A stretch of DNA of 64,000 nt from Ustilago trichophora (lineage: Eukaryota; Basidiomycota; Ustilaginomycetes; Ustilaginales; Ustilaginaceae). Below are positions 54,712 through 64,000 of this stretch, one piece after another. Within the stretch, counting starts at the first letter, position 1. Every line of letters starts with the position of its first letter. The stretch spans positions 496,001 through 560,000 of the forward strand of contig OOIN01000014.1 in the NCBI GenBank assembly GCA_900323505.1, read 5' to 3'. The translations under genes were made by a program, and so were the position numbers. A model generated the notes under the pieces. That model made no database searches. It saw only the letters and a program-made list of their open reading frames with translations, and was not told the origin of the DNA.

Positions 54712-56279
54712 AATGACAGATGTTCGTCTTCAAAGAATCAGATCCAGCTGACGAGATGAGAGAGCCTTCTTGATCGTTGAAACAGTAGAACCAAATCGAC
54801 TGGTAAGATGTAAGATGAGGAAGATTCCTTTCTTGAAGGGGAACTGACAAAGAGACACGTAATGTTGAGCGCTGCTTCTACGTTTTGTTGAAAGTGCTTC
54901 TGACAGTATCTGTGGAAGTAGTGACCCGCGAGAGGAAAAGATGCTGGTGATGGTGCCTCAAGATCCGACGATGGGGTTGAGAAGTTTCACGAATAGTTAG
55001 GCTTGAGAAGCAACACTTTTGGGAAGCGCAAGAGACCTGGACTTTACGCGACCCGCGCGAATTCTGGACGCGCGCTTTTTCTGTGATTGTCAGACCGCTC
55101 TCTCTTTTCGGTGTCATTCTTTTTGGCCTTTGTCTCAAATAGGATCTCGGAGCTCACAAGGCAGACACAACCACACAGTTCGACGATGGAAGAGAGGGAG
55201 GGAGGAAGATGATGGATTGAAAAAATGAAGGCCCGGGCTAACACCGAGCATAAGTCGTTGTAGAGCCACGAGGCGCGGAGGAAAAAGGACACGGGAAAGG
55301 CTAAGGGCAGATGAGTCGATACATGACAGGGGAATGAATGAGGGGAAGGAAAAGAAATCGGAGGGGCTTAGAGTGAAAAGCGCTCAGGTGTGCTACATCG
55401 ATGTCCGTAAGATATCGTCAGGCTGTAAGAAGCTGTGACGAGCACATGGAGGAGTTGACTTGGATTAGGTGCATGGCCGTGCCATGACTGGGATCGTAGG
55501 TAGTGCAAATCGGTGGCACAATGGAAGCCTTGGCTTCGTGTAGGGGCCCCTTGCCCTCATTCTACTGTGAAAAGAGCAGGGAGACCCTCCGTGACAGAGG
55601 AACATATTGACGTGTAGTTGTAGGAGGCAGTGGGAGCGTTGCACAGAGGCAGCGTCCGATGAGGGGTTAACTGCAAGCAGTGCGATTGCGAGCAGTGCGT
55701 TACAGCTGCTGAACGAAACGCGCCCGTTGTTGACACAAGCTGTTCAGCTTTGAATGATCGCAATGAAGCTTGCAAAGAGCTCGCGTAGGAGCCGAAGAGG
55801 GATCCAGGGAGAAACACGATGGTACTAGTACAAGAAAGCATGCGATGCGGAAGACGAGAGATAGAGAAAGACAGCCACCCAGTGACACGACGAATACAAT
55901 CGGCGAGGGCCAGGGCGAAAGAAGACATTTTGCTCGTTAAAAAAGCATCAGGGATGGGAATGGTGGCCTTAGAGGGAAGTAGAGAAAAAAAGAAACGGTG
56001 ACAAGTGCTAGTGTGGCTTGCGGAGAGCAAGGCAGCGCTAGCTCCTTGCGGTCAGGGCGCTTCAGAATTTGACGCGCTGGCCTGTCGAGAGAAAGTTCAG
56101 GAGCTAAATAAGAAGAGTGGGAAACGGAATGCTGTGCAAAAGGGACGAAGAGCCGGTTGAGAACATGGCGCACGATGGTCTAGCGAGTCAGGTTTGCGAA
56201 ACGCAGAGAGTAGCTTTGGGGACATTTGAACTTGAAGCTGCGCCGTTGGTATCTGCACCGTCAAGATCACTGGATTCTC
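54712..56279. other. Spacer between DPB4 and the EDC-motif gene
   Basis: 1.57 kb without a supported gene. The part next to DPB4 carries two ACGCG cores and a GC-rich stretch. The rest may be the long 3' untranslated region of the EDC-motif gene. The complement frame 55557-56030 is long enough to be noticed but has no recognisable features. Confidence 0.45.
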
Positions 56280-57803
56280 TTAGCCAAGTCGTGCACCTCC
56301 AAGCATGCGAGCGAGGAGACTTTCGACTGTAGCGCCGGGCTGCATACTGGGCTTGGAAGCGGGCGATTCGGCTGCAGCAACGTTGTGAGATGGCAAGACT
56401 ACGGGTGCAGGAGCCTTGGAAGGAGTCGAAGCCATCTCGGCTGGAGCGGTAGTGCTGCGCATGCCACGGGTGAGCTCCGCCTCGTCATCACTGGCACCCG
56501 AGTCTCCGCTGCTGCCGGCTGCGAGCGACGAGGGACGCATGTCACCACGTTCGAGCTCGGAGCTGTTCTTGCTGAGACGGTTTTGGAACTTGGGTGCGGG
56601 AAGACTGGCAGGCGAGGGCGAGTTGTGGAAGTTGGGGCCGGCGTAAGCGATGGCAGCTGCAACGGCGGGATGCTGTTGATTGCCGTTGTTAGCCTTCTTG
56701 ACCGGGGTAGACGGCGCAATGTGGATAGGAGCACCGTGCGAGGGGTATTGGGTGTGCAAGTTGGTGGCGTTGCTGCGTTGAGATTGCGCAGACTTGGACT
56801 TGCTCATGCCATCTGCCTTTGCGCCCTCAAAGAGGTCGTCGATGTGGAAGGGCATATCATTTCCGCGACCCTTGTTTGCGCTTTTGTTGCCATTCTTTTG
56901 GCCTCCCGAACCAAAACTGCCAGCCCTGGGCCTCCTCTTGCCACTTTTGCTCTGCGAATGGCCGTTACCTTGTGCAGAGCCATCGTCAGCCCCAAAGGTC
57001 TCGACATCACGCGCATCGGCAAAGACGTCGAAGTGAGGACCGCTGCGCTTCTTGGCTCCGAGAAGTTCCTGCTGCCAAGTGAGAGCAGGCGAATCACGGC
57101 CATCTTGGACCTTTTGGGGATGCGCGAGGTTGCCGTCGTGCTTGGTGGCCGAGGCGTGATGATTCGCCTTCTTGTTTCGCCTGGAGCCGTTACCGTTGTG
57201 GGAGAGATCGACGTTGGACTTGGAGGCGTTTTTGAACATCTCCTGCTGCCAAGTCAGTCCGGACGACTGCTCGACCGTGTCAACTTCAGGTTGCTTATTC
57301 TGAGCGGATCGTTGAACATGGGTCAAAGGGGCGGAAGGAGCCGATTTGGAGAGGAGCATCTCTGATGTGTCGGCTTTGGGCGACGACCTGGGCTTCTTGG
57401 ACCGAGACGTCTTGATGGGAGTAGCAGAAGCTTCGTCGGTCGCAAACTTGGCCTCCTTGGCCTTCTTGGTTTTCGAAGCAGGCTGCTTGGATGCCTGCAT
57501 TTCCTCGGACATGGGCTTGGTCAGAGTAATGAGGCCAGGGACGTTGTTGGGCTTGTCATTGGGTTTCGGGGCTTCGGCATGCTGCTGAGCCTTGGCAGCC
57601 TTCTTTGCCGCTGACGCCTTCTTCCCAGATACGCCATTGGCAACGTTGGTAGCAGCTTTCGCAGCGAGCTTATCGGTCTTTGCTTGTGTGGAAGGCGAAG
57701 CTACGGCGGGAGCATGGGCATGGGATGAGTTGCGAGAGCTTGGTCTTGAATGGACCGATGGCGCAGTGGAATGCGCATGTGATGGCCTCATGGCAGCGAT
57801 CAT
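56280..57803 (-). CDS. Edc1/PNRC-type decapping-activator motif protein
   Basis: 507 aa, no intron. The ATG at 57803 (MIAAMRPSH) is the first true ATG; the frame is open further up without one. The chain is largely disordered, Ala/Lys/Asn/Ser-rich. Two copies of an LTWQQE(M/L) motif occur near residues 185 and 245 (SSGLTWQQEMFKN, SPALTWQQELLGA). Near residue 387 is YAGPNFHNSPSPASLPAP, matching the YAGxxF...LPxP pattern that in yeast Edc1/Edc2 and human PNRC2 activates Dcp2 and binds Dcp1. The C-terminus ends in a short helix (VESLLARMLGG). A role in mRNA decapping in the cytoplasm or P-bodies is therefore a reasoned inference from short motifs only. Confidence 0.75.
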   Translation of the reverse strand: MIAAMRPSHAHSTAPSVHSRPSSRNSSHAHAPAVASPSTQAKTDKLAAKAATNVANGVSGKKASAAKKAAKAQQHAEAPKPNDKPNNVPGLITLTKPMSEEMQASKQPASKTKKAKEAKFATDEASATPIKTSRSKKPRSSPKADTSEMLLSKSAPSAPLTHVQRSAQNKQPEVDTVEQSSGLTWQQEMFKNASKSNVDLSHNGNGSRRNKKANHHASATKHDGNLAHPQKVQDGRDSPALTWQQELLGAKKRSGPHFDVFADARDVETFGADDGSAQGNGHSQSKSGKRRPRAGSFGSGGQKNGNKSANKGRGNDMPFHIDDLFEGAKADGMSKSKSAQSQRSNATNLHTQYPSHGAPIHIAPSTPVKKANNGNQQHPAVAAAIAYAGPNFHNSPSPASLPAPKFQNRLSKNSSELERGDMRPSSLAAGSSGDSGASDDEAELTRGMRSTTAPAEMASTPSKAPAPVVLPSHNVAAAESPASKPSMQPGATVESLLARMLGGARLG

Positions 57804-59299
57804 GCTTATGCTAGGGGAGGATGGACGGTGTGGACGAATTTCGAGAGGGACGAACTGCACTCGAGGCTGAGGCTAACAATCTTGCAGAAAGAACGGTCGC
57901 AATGGTTACCTTTGTTATCAATGGCGACCGGAGGAGTGAGGATGTGATTGACTGATGAACCCGGCGGTCTGCAATGCTGTAATCGAGTCGGGAGAAGGCG
58001 TGGAAAGCGAAACTGGGCAGTAGCGCCAAGAATGTTTGGGGGAGGTACAGAGGATACGGCGCTGGCGAAAAAGGGTAAGGCTGGATTTGCTACCTGCGCA
58101 AAATCGGGATGCTCGGACGGGCGGTGTCCGTGGTATGCGATGGGACGTGGTGTCGAGATGTGGAGCTGAACAGTGTTACGTGCGTGCGTACTTGCGTGCG
58201 AGCCCGAAAAGATTTGGAAATGCGCTATATGCTACGAAAGAGGAGGAAGAATGAAGACAAATGGAAAGAGTCGTCGGTATCAAGGATAAAATGTAGATGA
58301 TGGTTGAGAGGGATGGACTGGGAATGGATGATTGAGGACAACGGCGCAGTTGAGTGGATCAAGTTGTACTGACACACAAGGCTTTGACTGCCGAGTTCCA
58401 GCTTTGGGCACCTGCAGTGCGGCAAATCCGCTGCTGGTGAATCGGGCTGCTGCTCCTCTTCTGCTGCTGAGCCTCCGAGACTCCCACAATGCCTTGACTC
58501 GGACCTCGGGCGAGATTGCAGCACTTTGCCACACACCTCGAATTTCCATGGAATTCGGTGTGTGAGATTTCGAGATTTCTGAATGACAAAGGCTCCTGAG
58601 CAGTGACGCAGCCTATTTCCAAATGCAGACTCTCGACCGCTGAAATTCTACCCGAAAAGCACATATTCAGCCAAAAGGGAAACAGGCTCGGATCCAATTC
58701 TCGTACGGGAGATTGACCCACCCATCAGACCATGAGGCTCTGGTGTCGAAGGCTGTGCTCCAACATCACATAGCTCGACCAAGGCTTTGTGTATGCTTTG
58801 GCCAAGGTTGAATATGGACATCTCATCAGCCACGGGCGAATAGAGCTTCTTTGCATGATAAGCTCCTTGCAAGGACGAGCCGAAACTACGGAAGAAATCC
58901 AACCTTTCAACCTCATCATCAGGCGTTGCACGTTCCCCAGGTTTCACTTCAGGTTCAGGCGAAAGCAAGTATCAGGTGTCACTCAGTTCAAAATGCCCAT
59001 TCACGCCCTTTTCTCAGCTTATCTGGGTCACGACACACACGCAGAACCACTTCTGCATGTACTGCAAACATGCAAGACTTGCTAGGCCTCGGGCAAGAAT
59101 AATGTACAATGCGAAGAAAGCCCGCAGCGGAAGAATGCGCGACTCACAGTGAAAGAGACGATGAGAAAGCTGTCGAACAGCAGCGCTGTTGTGTGGTGCC
59201 ACAAGGCCGAAGAAAGCGATGCCCTAGGTGCGCAACCGACTTTGGCAACCAGCTTTGGCGGGGGCAAGGACGCGAGGCTGCGACTACTAGCAAATGTAA
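57804..59299. other. Spacer between the EDC-motif gene and RAD51, with a possible unassigned exon
   Basis: 1.5 kb. The first few hundred bases are the EDC-motif gene promoter and leader. On the complement, 58648-58968 is a 106-codon frame of ordinary protein composition (ERLDFFRSFGSSLQGAYHAKK...) ending at a stop but lacking a clear ATG. A second open stretch at 59082-59267 ends at a GTGAGT. They may belong to a small spliced gene (see findings); not called as a gene here. Confidence 0.4.
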
Positions 59300-60625
59300 T
59301 CAGTCGACCTATGGAAAGTAAAGGAGAATGCCGGCCAGAAGTAGGGCAAGTGAGAAGGTCAGTTTACATTCATGCTACCTTTGTCAAAGCAGATTTACTG
59401 TGGGCCAAGCTAGGTTAGAGGACTTACGGGATCAATGATACCCTCAGGACCGATAGAGAAGACAGCATCTGCTTCGGGAAGGCAGGGCGAGTCGGCGATA
59501 CGGCAGATACGCTGGTTTCCACGTCCCTTACGCAGCGAAAGTCGCGTCGTCGAAGCATGCGCGACGATGTTACCTCCGATGGGCTTCTTAGCGTCAGCCG
59601 TGAACGCAGTAGCTCCGTCCACCTGAGCCACAACCTGGTTTGTGATGACTACAGCAACACCGAACTCGTCTGCCAATCGCATCAGAGCTCTGAGGAACTT
59701 GGCAAGGTGCATCTGTCGAGCTGACAGCTCGCCTCGACCAGAGAAGTCGGTGCGGTAAAGCGAGGTGAGCGAATCGACGATCAACAGCGAGAAGCGCGAC
59801 TCGGCCATCATGGCGGAAGCCTGCATGAGGAGTTGCAGTTGGTGGTCTGCATTGTATGCGCGGGCGTAGGCGACGTTGTCGAGCACCTCTGGTCCGTTGA
59901 GACCGTATCGTTCGGCAACCGCCAAGAGACGCACTGGTCGGAAAGTACCTTCGGTGTCGATGAAGAGGCACTTGCCCTCCCCTCCTCCCATGTCGACCGG
60001 CAGCTGACAGGTGACGGCAAGAGTATGGCAGAGCTGGCTCTTGCCCGTCCTGAACTCGCCGTATAGTTCTGTGATACTTCCAGTTTCCATGCCACCGCCG
60101 AGAATAGCGTCGAGGTTTTTGGATCCCGTTGTTATAGAGATAAGTTCATTCCTGCGTGCGTGGAATTCAGTGGCGGTGGTGAAGCCCATGGGTACCAACT
60201 TGGCAGCTACATGGTGCAAAATGATAGCATGCAGAGGGAGGTCAGTCATGCGTAGGAGATATTAGCCATCAGGCTCTTCTCTAGATGTATCAGACTCACC
60301 TTCAGCAAGAATCTTGTCTGCCTTTGCCTCCGAGATTCCCTTGACGAGGAGAAGATTCTTTTTGGGCGTGAATGCAATGCTTTCCACGGTGTTGTAGCCT
60401 GCCTCGGCCAGCTTCTTGCAGTCGGAGCCCGAGATACCAAAGTCCTAATGTACCGGCAAGATCAAAAGTTTGATGTCGTATCAGGGAGGTCGGCTTGTAT
60501 TCTAACGTCAATGACTAGCTATCTGTTGCACTACTTACCTCGAGCTTGTTGACGGAAAGAGGCCCGAAAGCCTCGCCCATGTCGTCTTCGCCGAGCTGGG
60601 CAGGGTCTTGGACGCTTTGCGACAT
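59300..60625 (-). CDS. RAD51: Rad51 recombinase
   Basis: 339 aa in four exons on the complement: 60625-60539, 60444-60300, 60206-59428 and a 9-nt last exon 59308-59300 (Val-Asp-stop). Introns of 94, 93 and 119 nt have GTAAGT/GTGAGT/GTAAGT donors. A helix-hairpin-helix N-domain (about 30-77) is followed by FTTA at 86-89, the polymerisation motif also bound by BRC repeats. Walker A GEFRTGKS is at 127-134 (Lys133) and Walker B at LLIVDS. DNA loops L1 and L2 lie in between ([36 protein letters not shown]). Residue numbering coincides with human RAD51. Rad51 forms the strand-exchange filament in homologous recombination; in U. maydis it works with the BRCA2 homologue Brh2. The terminal mini-exon is chosen because the nearer CACAG acceptor would leave a 30-nt intron. 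Confidence 0.97.
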
Positions 60626-61317
60626 CTTCAATGGAAGTGATGGACTTGTAGGTGATGTCTTCTAGATTGTTGGGAATAAGAGTGGAGAGGAGCCGGCGGG
60701 AGCTATGCCCTTTTTCAGACAATCACCAGCCTTGAGATGGTGGTAGGAAATGCGAAGCGCAGATGACGACTTTGCTTTTATGCTACAGGTCTGCGGTCGA
60801 GCGCTGCGTTCGCACAGTAGTGATTGGCTAGCTTGGTGGAGATAGGGGCTGGATTGCCTGGACCATATAAAGAAGATGATAAGATGAAGAAGAAGAAGAT
60901 AATGATGATGAAGACAGGCTGCTGGTTGGGTGGCGAGCGAACTGTCGAGGTCGACTCAGCTTTGGTGGGTCGCTGTTCTCACGCCTCGCTCTCGAACCTC
61001 GGGAGCATCCGATGCAGCCTTCTTTTTTTGAAAGTGTTGGTCTCTTTGGAACGCGTGAGAGGCGCGTAAAGGGCTCGGCTCAAAGTGTCTGGTGACTGAC
61101 TGACTCAGCCTCGAAATCGAGCTGATATTTCAACGTGCAGTTGTGCGATACCACATTCTTAACATATTTTGGCCTTTTTCCTTGATATCATCTTTTCGAC
61201 AGGAAGAGGGTCGGTAACACATACTGTCTGATTTCAGCACAGCCCTCGTTCCCATTTCTGTCTTTAGCATCGTGTTGCAATCCCAAGCGATTGGGACAGA
61301 AAACGCATAGGAAAGTA
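60626..61317. promoter_or_regulatory. RAD51 promoter region and CREG-like 3' flank
   Basis: 692 bp between two genes on the complement. ACGCGT at 61051-61056 and a nearby GCGCGTAA lie about 430 bp upstream of the RAD51 start and could be an MBF-type element. The hexamer is however not enriched across the window. GAAGAA-type purine tract at 60870-60910. No coding exon seen. Confidence 0.45.
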
Positions 61318-62214
61318 TCACTGGAAAGCGAGCTTAGGATGAAGCATTTCGTGCTGATCCTCCTCCTCAGCATCGAGAGGAGTTGACAGGGGGATCTGGG
61401 TCGCCAACAAGCGCGCATCATCCTCTGGCAAAGAGCTAGCAGTGTTGTTCGAAGCCCAGTCTCGAGTGGTCGGTCTGTGCTGCTTCCAAGCCGTGTTCCA
61501 TTCGTAGCTACTGAACCAACCGATGTAGTGCTCGTCTCCGAATCCGCCCACCCAATAGACCTTGTCGACAGTGAATGTCGCCCAGAAGGGGATATGAGGC
61601 GACTCATCGGAGTCAGGAGCCCAATGACTTGCATCAGGGTGGTGGTCCAGATAGCAATGCAATGCTTTCTTGGCTTGCTCTGGCTGTTCGGTGACGTTAA
61701 GGATGCTAAAGTGGCCGAAGAGGGTGATGCGAGCCTTGGATGGCATGCCTCGTCGCCAAGAAGGTCGGTCCTCTTCCCAATGTTTGGAGTCATGACCCGA
61801 GGAATGGCGAGGATCTGGAATGGCAGGGTTGGTGTTTGAAGCGATGCTGACGGTGGCAATTTTGGAATCGCTATTCAGGATGTTTTTCCAGGTCTGCGAG
61901 ACGGTAAGTCCTAGGTAGAGCAAGGTTCCGGTATCGGCTTCACACGGAGCAAAATATTCCGGTCCGCTGATGACATGACCGGCCAGCTCTGCGATAGGAT
62001 GACTTGAAGGGTATCGCGTTGAGAGGGTGGAGACACCGAATACGGTTGGATCGTGGACCAGATGGACTGCCTGTTCCAGGGCCTGAGCCTTTGTCTCCCA
62101 TGCCAAACTTCGAGTCGTACACAGCACGAACATCAGAGCAGTGGTGTAAAAGCAACGCCGTAAAAGCTTCGAGACTCGAGCAGCCGGGATCATTCTCGAA
62201 GATTTGGTGAACAT
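61318..62214 (-). CDS. CREG-like secreted protein with pyridoxamine-oxidase fold
   Basis: 298 aa, no intron, from the first true ATG (MFTKSSRM; a second ATG at 62193 is equally plausible). Basic residues and a hydrophobic stretch (CFYTTALMFVLCTTRSLA, about 21-38) make a signal peptide. The mature part follows the CREG / FMN-binding split-barrel pattern: A.xAxxLVHD...FGVSTLSTRYP, GxPEYFAPCEADTGTLLYLGLTVSQTWKNI, ARITLFGHFSIL, ALHCYLDHHPDASHWAP and FWATFTVDKVYWVGGFGDEHYIGW. CREG proteins are secreted or lysosomal glycoproteins that keep the fold but lack FMN binding. One N-glycosylation sequon (NVTE) and an NNT are visible. The function in fungi is unknown. Contains only isolated Cys residues. 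Confidence 0.85.
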   Translation of the reverse strand: MFTKSSRMIPAARVSKLLRRCFYTTALMFVLCTTRSLAWETKAQALEQAVHLVHDPTVFGVSTLSTRYPSSHPIAELAGHVISGPEYFAPCEADTGTLLYLGLTVSQTWKNILNSDSKIATVSIASNTNPAIPDPRHSSGHDSKHWEEDRPSWRRGMPSKARITLFGHFSILNVTEQPEQAKKALHCYLDHHPDASHWAPDSDESPHIPFWATFTVDKVYWVGGFGDEHYIGWFSSYEWNTAWKQHRPTTRDWASNNTASSLPEDDARLLATQIPLSTPLDAEEEDQHEMLHPKLAFQ

Positions 62215-62838
62215 TCGGCTTGACGGAAGACAGACTCGGCTTAATGAAGGGTAGATCGAGGTTGTTCTCAAGGTTATGGTTCAATAATCCTTTCACGAAT
62301 AGGGGTCCGACTCCCTAGCAGGCCCATACCAAAAAATGAAGGGTCGGAAAAATGAAGGGTGAACAAGACGGGTTGGCAAAGCGGGAAATTGTGGCTCGAG
62401 CGGTGTGTTCACTCGGCTCCATTCAGGGTCCTGTTGTGCACAGACGGAGGCACGCGACCGTGTTCCGCGTTCTTTTTGGCGACCCTACATACAGTATACT
62501 CTCACTTTGACAGCTCGAGGTGGTCTTCTTCTTCTTTCTTCGGACTTGCTCCTTAGAATGTACGGCCTTGACGAGTGCACGAAAGCGCTCGAATTTCATA
62601 CCCGAGCCAATCAGCAGGGGTGAGACGAAAGGGAAGGCTGGCTGTCGTACGGCGCTCACAGCCAAATTAAGGCGCGTAAATTGCCTGTCGAACGACACGC
62701 TACGAGCAAGCCCGCAAATTGTGCTGCGCAACTTGACTACAACCAACACTTCCGATCCCCCTACCGACCACCTCTTTCCCTTTGCCTACGTCAATACAAC
62801 TCGGCTCATCGTTCCGAGTCGATCTCTCTCACGCCAAC
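62215..62838. promoter_or_regulatory. Divergent promoter region between CREG-like and UBR7 genes
   Basis: 624 bp without a supported gene. There is no clear TATA box, and the leader before the UBR7 ATG is C-rich. Confidence 0.45.
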
Positions 62839-64000
62839 ATGGCCGAAGACAACAAGGCATCCTCGCTATCGTCGGAAGCGGCATCGGGCTCAGGCTCAGG
62901 CTTGACCTCGCAGCCCTCAACATCGACACAACTTCCCGATCCTTCGCTGCCAGCACCCAATCTGGGCGAAGATGAGGTGGGCTTTACCGCAGCGGATCTC
63001 ATCGCTCAACAGTCCAAATTAGAGGCACAAGCCAACGAGGCGATCCCATTCCAATTCGACACTTGCACACACGAGAGAGGCTACATTCGACAGCCCGTCT
63101 ATGCCTGCAAGACTTGCGGCGGTGGAGGCGTCTGCGCCGGCTGCAGTGTATCCTGCCATGCCGAACACGAGCTGGTGGAACTGTTCAACAAGCGCAAGTT
63201 TCGATGCGATTGTGGCACTCCGAATCTCTATCGCCAGCGCGAGCCAAATCACGCAAGCCGCCGCACCCATCTGACCGAGCAGCTAGTCTATCCTGAGGGT
63301 GCCAAGCCTTGTAGCTTGCGCAAACCAGGCTTCGACCCGCAGAACGATGCCAACGCCTACAATCACAACTTTGACGGCGGCTTTTGCTACTGCGAGCGTG
63401 GCAAGACGTACGATCCGGAGAAAGAGGACGAGACCATGTTCCAGTGCATCGTCTGCGAAGAGTGGCTGCACGAGAGCTGTACGTCGCTGCGTCCAGTCTC
63501 AGCCCCATCTGCTGCGGCTGCCAATGAAGCGACGTCGGATCCTGAGCCGCCTCTGATCGATCACGACCTCTTTGATCTCATGATCTGCGATGCTTGTATC
63601 CGAAACCCAAAAAATAGCATCCTGCGACGATACGCTGGAGCAAAAGGCTGGATGGTGCTTGCACCCAGTCAGGACGTCGCGGACGTGAAGGAGTATGACA
63701 AGGTGGCCAAGATTCAAGTTCCAACCGAGGAGGAGCTGCGCGAGGCAGGTGGACCTTACCGCGATGGACGAAGCTGGCAGATCTTTGGACTGGCGATGGA
63801 GCCAGAGAGGGAGCTCACGCAGATAGAGGTGAGCGCTGCAGCTGATGGAGCCTTGCTATCCTCGGTTGCTGATCTGGCTCGGTCGTCAGTAGCAGCCGCG
63901 TCCGAAATGCTGTCAGAACCAGGGGCAGCCGCATCCGAAGGCGTAGCAAAGAGCGACGGAGCAAGCCAGTCAGAAGGTGCAGATTCGGCTGCTGGCCAGG
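62839..64000 (+). CDS. UBR7: UBR7/Mlo2-type UBR-box and PHD-like protein, cut by the right edge
   Basis: At least 387 codons, open to the window end. The ATG at 62839 (MAEDNKASS) has CAACATGG context. A disordered N-terminus precedes the UBR box at about 76-130: CTHERGYIRQPVYACKTC...CAGCSVSCHAEHELVELFNKRKFRCDCGT, with all Cys/His spacings of UBR zinc fingers. The PHD-like segment is at about 175-245 (FCYCERGKTYDPEKEDETMFQCIVCEEWLHESC ... MICDACI). This two-domain arrangement without a HECT or RING identifies the UBR7 (human) / mlo2 (S. pombe) family. Human UBR7 has been linked to histone H2B ubiquitination. The visible C-terminal part is Ala/Ser/Glu-rich. Confidence 0.92.
   Translation, partial: MAEDNKASSLSSEAASGSGSGLTSQPSTSTQLPDPSLPAPNLGEDEVGFTAADLIAQQSKLEAQANEAIPFQFDTCTHERGYIRQPVYACKTCGGGGVCAGCSVSCHAEHELVELFNKRKFRCDCGTPNLYRQREPNHASRRTHLTEQLVYPEGAKPCSLRKPGFDPQNDANAYNHNFDGGFCYCERGKTYDPEKEDETMFQCIVCEEWLHESCTSLRPVSAPSAAAANEATSDPEPPLIDHDLFDLMICDACIRNPKNSILRRYAGAKGWMVLAPSQDVADVKEYDKVAKIQVPTEEELREAGGPYRDGRSWQIFGLAMEPERELTQIEVSAAADGALLSSVADLARSSVAAASEMLSEPGAAASEGVAKSDGASQSEGADSAAGQ

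Noticed and set aside
61318..62271. Longer CREG-like start at 62271
   Set aside because: The codon there is TTG, not ATG; the first true ATG is at 62214.
1..64000. ACGCGT as an enriched cell-cycle element
   Set aside because: Roughly a dozen copies were found by eye, also inside coding regions, close to the chance expectation of about 16; only the 20-bp palindromic instance stands out.
1..64000. tRNA or rRNA genes, CRISPR arrays, transposons
   Set aside because: No B-box with a matching cloverleaf, no rRNA-like sequence, no spaced direct repeats, and no reverse transcriptase or transposase frames were seen; a covariance-model scan would be decisive for tRNAs.

Overview
The window is nuclear DNA of a smut fungus (Basidiomycota, Ustilaginaceae; an Ustilago/Sporisorium/Pseudozyma-type genome). 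The evidence is long mostly intron-less ORFs rich in Ser/Ala/Pro low complexity, a few short introns (about 70-120 nt, GTRNGT donors, CTGAC-like branch sites, YAG acceptors), and conserved eukaryotic genes. From memory, U. maydis has TUP1, RAD51 and the repetitive effector gene rsp3 in the same chromosomal neighbourhood. This fits the layout here but could not be checked.

I find 24 protein-coding genes, two of them cut by the window edges. In order: 1-3037 (-) AP-3 beta adaptin (3' end missing); 3838 (+) six-kelch propeller protein; 8101 (+) repetitive secreted protein, probable rsp3; 10827 (+) HSD10-like dehydrogenase; 13566 (-) Srp40/Nopp140; 14264 (+) small membrane protein of HIG1/Rcf2 appearance; 18149 (-) POP1; 18723 (+) VPS74/GOLPH3; 21899 (-) ENP1/bystin; 23806 (+) TUP1; 30396 (-) SAM-domain tail-anchored protein; 31675 (+) Mak32-like pfkB protein; 33333 (+) four-helix membrane protein; 35751 (+) CipC-like; 38005 (-) HP1-like chromodomain protein; 39471 (+) TBC-domain protein; 49017 (-) class II myosin; 50325 (+) CIR_N/LENG1-like; 50965 (+) FAN1 nuclease; 54711 (-) DPB4; 57803 (-) EDC1/PNRC-motif protein; 60625 (-) RAD51; 62214 (-) CREG-like secreted protein; 62839 (+) UBR7/Mlo2 (cut by the right edge).

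Most genes are housekeeping: vesicle traffic (AP-3, VPS74, TBC protein), ribosome and RNA biogenesis (SRP40, POP1, ENP1, EDC-like), chromatin and transcription (TUP1, HP1-like), cytokinesis (myosin II) and genome maintenance (FAN1, DPB4 and RAD51 within 10 kb). The accessory element is the repeat-built secreted protein at 8.1-10.2 kb with a dibasic-processed leader, a Cys-rich core and recurring DYKP/DYSP motifs.

The most notable observations are: the architecture of that secreted protein; an overlapping or bicistronic-looking CIR_N/FAN1 pair; a TBC protein whose two catalytic fingers are both substituted; a Dcp1/Dcp2-activator motif protein; a 20-bp perfect palindrome centred on ACGCGT upstream of the CIR_N/FAN1 pair; and a family of related CAGTA/CAGCA/CAGTG/CAATG pentamer arrays found only between genes. 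No rRNA, tRNA, transposon or CRISPR feature was recognised.
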